Notes under the pieces: generated by a model
Seen by the model: only the letters and a program-made list of their open reading frames with translations
The model's database searches: none
What the model was told of the DNA's origin: nothing
Shown here: one piece after another, positions 8,007 through 9,995 of the stretch
Layout: the number at the start of each line of letters is the position of its first letter
How positions within the stretch are numbered: the first letter of the stretch is position 1
Translations under genes and position numbers: made by a program
Origin: Alphaproteobacteria bacterium
GTDB lineage: Bacteria; Pseudomonadota; Alphaproteobacteria; Puniceispirillales; Puniceispirillaceae
Assembly (NCBI GenBank): GCA_016780695.1
Contig: JADHLK010000046.1
Span: 1 to 9,995, forward strand
DNA length: 9,995 nucleotides
Reading direction: 5' to 3'

Positions 8007-8071
8007 TTTTGCCTTTTTTCCCTCTGGATTTCCCTCTGGATTTCCAAAAACACTGTTCAGCTTTGACCTGA
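8007..8071 (-). promoter_or_regulatory. nuoB-nuoC intercistronic leader with duplicated Shine-Dalgarno-like core
   Basis: This 65-nt gap is the longest inside the operon. Read on the minus strand it contains two tandem copies of a unit ending in AGAGGGAAA, then an A-rich stretch (AAAAAAGGCAAAA) leading into the nuoC ATG. The AGAGGG copies lie about 13 and 25 nt from the start, further than the usual spacing. The actual ribosome contact may instead be the AAGG 5 nt from the ATG, helped by the unstructured A-rich sequence. It may set nuoC translation independently of nuoB, since this junction is not overlapped. That role is inference. Confidence 0.4.
8017..8045. repeat. 12-bp tandem repeat, 2.4 copies
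   Basis: The plus-strand unit TTTCCCTCTGGA occurs at 8017-8028 and again, identically, at 8029-8040, followed by a partial third copy (TTTCC, 8041-8045). It lies wholly in the nuoB-nuoC gap. A 12-bp unit outside coding sequence can change copy number by replication slippage without harming a reading frame. Confidence 0.9.
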
Positions 8072-8632
8072 TTAGCGTTGAATTGTCGCCGTGCGGCGGA
8101 TTTTCTTTTGCAGCTGCAACAGCCCGTAAATCAGCGCCTCAGCCGTTGGCGGGCAGCCCGGCACATAGACATCAACCGGCACAATGCGATCACAGCCGCG
8201 CACCACCGCATAGGAATAATGGTAATAGCCGCCGCCATTGGCACAAGACCCCATCGACAGCACCCAGCGCGGCTCCGGCATCTGATCATAAACCCGCCGC
8301 AGGGCCGGGGCCATCTTGTTGGTCAGCGTGCCGGCCACAATCATCACATCCGACTGGCGCGGGCTGGGCCGGAACAGCATCCCGTAGCGATCCATATCAT
8401 AGCGTGAGGCGGCTGAATGGATCATCTCCACCGCACAGCAGGCCAGACCAAAAGTCATCGGCCAGAGCGAGCCGGTGCGCGCCCAGTTGAACAGCTTGTC
8501 TGCCGAGGCAATGACAAAGCCGCGATTGGTGATCTCATCCGACACTGCCCGCAAAATCATATCCTGATCCGCTCCCGGCGGTAGCGGGGCAGCGTTCAGG
8601 GCTGCCTCATTGCGGGTATCACTCACTCCCAT
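8072..8632 (-). CDS. nuoB: NADH-quinone oxidoreductase subunit B ([4Fe-4S] N2)
   Basis: Holds the terminal cluster N2, the direct electron donor to quinone (mitochondrial PSST/NDUFS7). Taken from the ATG at 8632 it is 186 residues. The unusual adjacent cysteines Cys65-Cys66 (FGLACCAVEM), Cys130 (MGSCANGGGYY) and Cys160 (VPGCPPTAEAL) are the four N2 ligands, all present. Conserved segments SLWPMTFGLACC and MPEPRWVLSMGSC flank them. I chose this start because an AAGGGAG ribosome binding site (8640-8646) lies 7 nt upstream and the start overlaps the nuoA stop by 10 nt. A GTG at 8626 (GTGA overlap) would remove two residues and is a plausible alternative. The upstream ATG at 8653 would add seven residues (MEEGSAG) from inside nuoA. 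Confidence 0.97.
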   Translation of the reverse strand: MGVSDTRNEAALNAAPLPPGADQDMILRAVSDEITNRGFVIASADKLFNWARTGSLWPMTFGLACCAVEMIHSAASRYDMDRYGMLFRPSPRQSDVMIVAGTLTNKMAPALRRVYDQMPEPRWVLSMGSCANGGGYYHYSYAVVRGCDRIVPVDVYVPGCPPTAEALIYGLLQLQKKIRRTATIQR

Positions 8633-8988
8633 TCCAGCGCTCCCTTCTTCCATTCATAGGCAAAACCAATAGTCAGCACGCCGAGAAAGACCATCATCGA
8701 CCAGAAGCCAAACATCCCGATATCCCCCAGCGCCACTGCCCAGGGAAACAGAAACGCCACTTCCAGGTCAAAAATGATAAATAAAATAGCGACCAGATAG
8801 AATCGGACATCAAAGGGCTTGCGCGAATCATCAAACGCATCAAAGCCACATTCATAGGCGGTCAGCTTTTCAATATCCGGGGCCTGTTTGCCAACAATAA
8901 AAGAGCCGATGACAAAGGCCAGCGACAAGCCGGCCGCGACCATCAAAAAGACCGCGATTGGCAGATATTCGCCCAGATAGCTGTCCAT
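8623..8988 (-). CDS. nuoA: NADH-quinone oxidoreductase subunit A
   Basis: Small membrane subunit (mitochondrial ND3) at the junction of the peripheral and membrane arms, and the first gene of the operon. The 121-residue product has three hydrophobic helices (about 8-31, 62-84 and 92-112). The loop between helices 1 and 2 contains YECGF (45-49). Its Cys47 corresponds to the ND3 cysteine (Cys39) whose exposure marks the active/deactive transition in mitochondrial complex I. KPFDVRFYLVAILFIIFDLE (57-76) is the most conserved part of the family. The protein ends with a short cytoplasmic tail (YEWKKGALEWE). An AGGGA ribosome binding site (8998-9002) lies 9 nt before the ATG. It overlaps nuoB by 10 nt. 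Its promoter should lie in the intergenic region to the right. Confidence 0.98.
   Translation of the reverse strand: MDSYLGEYLPIAVFLMVAAGLSLAFVIGSFIVGKQAPDIEKLTAYECGFDAFDDSRKPFDVRFYLVAILFIIFDLEVAFLFPWAVALGDIGMFGFWSMMVFLGVLTIGFAYEWKKGALEWE
8640..8646 (-). promoter_or_regulatory. Ribosome binding site deciding the nuoB start
   Basis: AAGGGAG on the minus strand, within the 3' end of nuoA and 7 nt before the ATG at 8632. It favours this start over the ATG at 8653 and is slightly far from the alternative GTG at 8626. Confidence 0.7.
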
Positions 8989-9095
8989 AGTGAAGTATCC
9001 CTACGCTTTTTTCCCGTCTTGCCCGGCGCCGCTCCCCTCCGGTCCAGACGGACTGGAATGGCAGCAGGCACGCCTCCCCCTTATGGCGATTTTTT

Positions 9096-9130
9096 CTGCC
9101 CTCCTGCCGGGGGACCACGGCCCCGGGCAG
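9096..9130 (-). promoter_or_regulatory. GC-rich hairpin with an alternative pairing in the presumed nuo leader
   Basis: Bases 9104-9113 (CTGCCGGGGG) pair with 9121-9130 (CCCCGGGCAG) at nine of ten positions around a 7-base loop. The right-hand GGGCAG (9125-9130) can instead pair perfectly with CTGCCC at 9096-9101, so the two stems are mutually exclusive. If nuo transcription starts to the right of 9130, this lies in the nuoA 5' untranslated region, about 110-140 nt before the ATG. No T run follows on either strand, so it is not a standard intrinsic terminator. Function unknown. Confidence 0.35.
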
Positions 9131-9277
9131 CGGCTTCAAAAACCCGCCTTTGATTAATCCAGTAGGGGCCGAAATGCAAGAGACTGCAAGCTGGCAGCGG
9201 GCAGTTTTTTACCTGTTGCACAGCTTTTGGGCAGCTGGCTGGAAGCGAAAGGCCGGAAATTCTCTGCTGAAAGCCGC

Positions 9278-9325
9278 AAAAAAATGCAAAAAAAACAAAA
9301 AATCTAACTTTTTGTTAACTTTTTT
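9278..9325. other. Phased A/T tracts, predicted intrinsically curved DNA
   Basis: Runs A7 (9278-9284), A8 (9288-9295), A6 (9297-9302), T5 (9309-9313) and T6 (9320-9325) follow one another with centres about 8-11.5 bp apart, close to one helical turn. GCAAAAAAA recurs with a 10-bp period and TAACTTTTT with an 11-bp period. Such phasing is the classical pattern for a static DNA bend and also resembles an A/T-rich UP element. It sits about 135-180 bp upstream of the lipoprotein start and about 290-340 bp upstream of nuoA. A regulatory role is inferred. Confidence 0.5.
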
Positions 9326-9445
9326 GAGTTACACTTCTACGCTGTTAAGGTGAAAAACAATTCCGAATTACGATCACTATGCGGCTTGTATCATTTTAGG
9401 ATAAACTGTTCTAACCATCTGTTTCAAATGCACGAAAACCCTCAA

Positions 9446-9451
9446 AGAGGA
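9446..9451 (+). promoter_or_regulatory. Ribosome binding site of the lipoprotein gene
   Basis: AGAGGA lies 7 nt before the ATG at 9459 and supports that start over the out-of-frame ATG at 9428. Confidence 0.75.
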
Positions 9452-9458
9452 TCAGGCC

Positions 9459-9995
9459 ATGACACATCCTTTCCTTGCTTTTCCAACTGATGCGGTAAAG
9501 ACAGCCCGTCGCCAGCCTGCTCTGGCCGGCCTGTTATCCAGCACCTCCCTCTGGACGCTTTCCGGTTTGGCCCTTGTTGCCTGCGGTGGAGGCGGCCATA
9601 CAGACCAGCCGGTGCGGATTCGAATCTATGACGGGCCGGTTGCCGGGGCGAAATGGGGCTATGATGTGGATGGCGACGGTATTCTGGACCCGGATGAGGT
9701 GCAGGGCCGCACAGATGCCACCGGCTATATTGAAACGCGGGCATCGGACCATCTGTCAAAATTCCCGTTGCTGGCAGATGTGGCCGGGGCCACTGATCTG
9801 GGCAGCAATCTGGATGACAGCAGTGATGACCGGATGCTGGCAGAGGGGGTATGGCGTGCCCCGGTCGGCTCCAGGATTATCTCGCCCTTTACCGAGCAGC
9901 TGGTGCGTATGTCAGAACAGCCCGGCCATGCTGACAAGGATATGGACGCGCTGCAAAAATTGCTGGCCAGCCAGCTGGGCCTGTCCGCGGATACT
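9459..9995 (+). CDS. Predicted secreted lipoprotein with EF-hand-like calcium loop, partial (3' end outside window)
   Basis: Open from the ATG at 9459 to the window edge (179 codons); an AGAGGA ribosome binding site (9446-9451) sits 7 nt upstream. Residues 1-42 look like a long lipoprotein signal peptide: Lys14, Arg17 and Arg18, a hydrophobic stretch from about 22, then LVAC with candidate lipidated Cys42 followed by GGGG. Residues 52-95 resemble the beta-sandwich repeats of bacterial surface proteins (pattern GPVAGAKW then DxDGDG then DATGY). Asp69, Asp71, Asp73, Gly74, Asp77 and Glu80 fit positions 1, 3, 5, 6, 9 and 12 of a canonical EF-hand loop. Residues 145-179 (ISPFTEQLV and LLASQLGLSADT) recall the segment that follows such domains in large secreted marine proteins. 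No specific function can be named. The product is probably cell-surface and calcium-binding. It is divergent from nuo and unrelated to it. Confidence 0.8.
   Translation, partial: MTHPFLAFPTDAVKTARRQPALAGLLSSTSLWTLSGLALVACGGGGHTDQPVRIRIYDGPVAGAKWGYDVDGDGILDPDEVQGRTDATGYIETRASDHLSKFPLLADVAGATDLGSNLDDSSDDRMLAEGVWRAPVGSRIISPFTEQLVRMSEQPGHADKDMDALQKLLASQLGLSADT

Larger units (their letters stand above)
8989..9458. other. Divergent intergenic region between nuoA and the lipoprotein gene
   Basis: No convincing gene in these 470 bases. The half nearer nuoA (8989-9270) is GC-rich; the half nearer the lipoprotein (9271-9440) is AT-rich with long A and T runs. Both divergent promoters should lie here. 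On the plus strand, TTGTAT (9386-9391) has a poor -10 match 17 bp on, and a TAAACT (9402-9407) has no partner at normal spacing. On the minus strand, TTGCAT (9174-9179) has only a weak -10 match (TAATCA, 17 bp on). I therefore do not assign promoters. Small elements include GATTAATC (9152-9159, palindrome), AATTC-C-GAATT (9359-9369, inverted repeat) and TGCAAG repeated 10 bp apart (9175-9190). Confidence 0.7.

Noticed and set aside
8870..9139. Minus-strand open frame (89 codons) overlapping the start of nuoA
   Set aside because: It overlaps nuoA in another frame, has low-complexity basic composition, and occupies the region expected to be the nuo leader.
9104..9142. Intrinsic terminator at the GC-rich hairpin
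   Set aside because: The stem is strong, but neither strand has a T run directly after it, and no gene ends nearby on either strand.
9312..9352. TTGTTA or TTGAGT as a -35 box for the lipoprotein gene
   Set aside because: No acceptable -10 hexamer lies 16-18 bp downstream of either, so calling a promoter here would be guesswork.
9150..9353. Possible small plus-strand gene (67 codons) in the intergenic region
   Set aside because: Its Lys-rich middle is just the A tracts being translated. There is no good ribosome binding site and no recognisable domain, so non-coding structure explains the sequence better.

Overview
The window is almost entirely one housekeeping operon: the first ten genes of a proton-pumping NADH:quinone oxidoreductase (respiratory complex I) cluster, nuoA-B-C-D-E-F-G-H-I-J. 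All lie on the minus strand, so the operon reads from about 8988 down to base 1. nuoJ runs off the left edge with only its extreme C-terminus missing; nuoK-N would be expected next. After a 470-base intergenic stretch (8989-9458), a divergent gene on the plus strand starts at 9459 and runs off the right edge. It encodes the N-terminus of a predicted secreted lipoprotein with an EF-hand-like calcium loop.

The organism is most likely an alphaproteobacterium. nuoC and nuoD are separate genes. NuoG lacks the extra cysteines for cluster N7, as in alphaproteobacterial and mitochondrial complex I. NuoD, NuoF, NuoI and NuoB look close to the mitochondrial subunits, and the NuoJ tail is of an alphaproteobacterial kind. 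Base composition is moderately GC-rich by eye. The lipoprotein resembles proteins often seen in marine bacteria, and a SAR116/Rhodospirillales-like origin is possible, but one window cannot settle it.

The genes work as one enzyme. NuoE/F/G form the NADH-oxidising module (FMN plus Fe-S clusters). NuoB/C/D/I form the connecting module that carries electrons to N2 and quinone. NuoA/H/J are membrane subunits at the quinone site and first proton-channel region. Every cluster-ligating cysteine I could check is present, and no gene is frameshifted. The genes are packed with overlaps of 4-10 nt (A/B, C/D, D/E, E/F) or gaps of 5-29 nt (G/H, F/G, I/J, H/I), which suggests translational coupling. The only larger gap is 65 nt between nuoB and nuoC; it contains a 12-bp tandem repeat carrying a Shine-Dalgarno-like core. 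No accessory ORFs interrupt the cluster.

The intergenic region should hold both divergent promoters. It contains phased A/T tracts, a GC-rich hairpin with an alternative pairing in the presumed nuo leader, and short repeats. I could not assign a convincing -35/-10 pair on either side. I do not see an undescribed biological system here; the items worth a second look are the lipoprotein and the non-coding structure around it.
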